Assembly (NCBI GenBank): GCA_030612905.1
Contig: JAUWNA010000019.1
Coordinates: 1-13,833 of the forward strand
DNA length: 13,833 nt
DNA from: Promethearchaeota archaeon
GTDB lineage: Archaea; Asgardarchaeota; Lokiarchaeia; Sigyniarchaeales; SOKP01
Direction: 5' to 3'
Part shown: piece by piece, positions 13,805 to 13,833 of the stretch
Numbering within the stretch: the first letter of the stretch is position 1
Layout of the letters: each line of letters begins with the position of its first letter
Translations under genes and position numbers: made by a program
The notes under the pieces: generated by a model
The model's input: only the letters and a program-made list of their open reading frames with translations
What the model was told of the DNA's origin: nothing
The model's database searches: none

Positions 13805-13833
13805 TTCCTACTGCTATAAATTATAAAAAAAAA

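Noticed and set aside
1..13833. tRNA, rRNA, CRISPR array, insertion sequence or prophage
   Set aside because: I found no cloverleaf-like T-arm sequence, no regularly spaced repeats, no transposase or integrase and no structural phage gene in the window.

Overview
This AT-rich window looks archaeal. It is most likely from an Asgard archaeon of the Lokiarchaeia type; this is an inference from gene content, since no rRNA or other taxonomic marker is present. Supporting points are short AT-rich TATA-like elements 25-30 bases upstream of several start codons (apparently leaderless transcripts), T-run terminators instead of hairpin terminators, frequent GTG/TTG starts, a protein with the layout of a Ras-type small GTPase, small zinc-ribbon proteins, a lineage-type pair of seven-helix membrane proteins and a DUF2804 protein.

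Layout. (1) 291-3301, plus strand: a three-gene cobalamin methyl-transfer operon holding a corrinoid protein, a homocysteine S-methyltransferase and an MttB-family (trimethylamine-methyltransferase-like, non-pyrrolysine) methyltransferase. (2) 3365-5011, minus strand: an EamA drug/metabolite-type transporter followed by an SGNH hydrolase. (3) 5092-8317, plus strand: a GTPase-like protein with eroded nucleotide-binding motifs, a 62-residue zinc ribbon, two tandem paralogous seven-helix membrane proteins, and a small protein with helix-hairpin-helix motifs and a zinc ribbon. (4) 8344-11045, minus strand: a PIG-L/LmbE deacetylase and a Sir2 deacylase in one probable operon, then, after a 270-base gap with two adjoining dyads, a CaxA-type Na+/Ca2+ exchanger. 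(5) 11153-12610, plus strand: a GPH-type sugar/cation symporter, divergent from the PIG-L gene. (6) 12676-13722, minus strand: a DUF2804 protein convergent with the symporter gene.

How the genes may work together. The best-supported system is the methyl-transfer operon. An MttB-like enzyme would demethylate an N-methylated substrate onto the corrinoid protein, and the homocysteine methyltransferase, which keeps its zinc cysteines, could take the methyl group to make methionine. That would be a split, amine-fed methionine synthase. The PIG-L/Sir2/GPH transporter neighbourhood could handle uptake and deacetylation of an acetylated glycoside, but this is weaker. The remaining genes look like independent accessory or lineage-specific genes. 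No tRNA, rRNA, CRISPR array, insertion sequence or prophage gene was seen.
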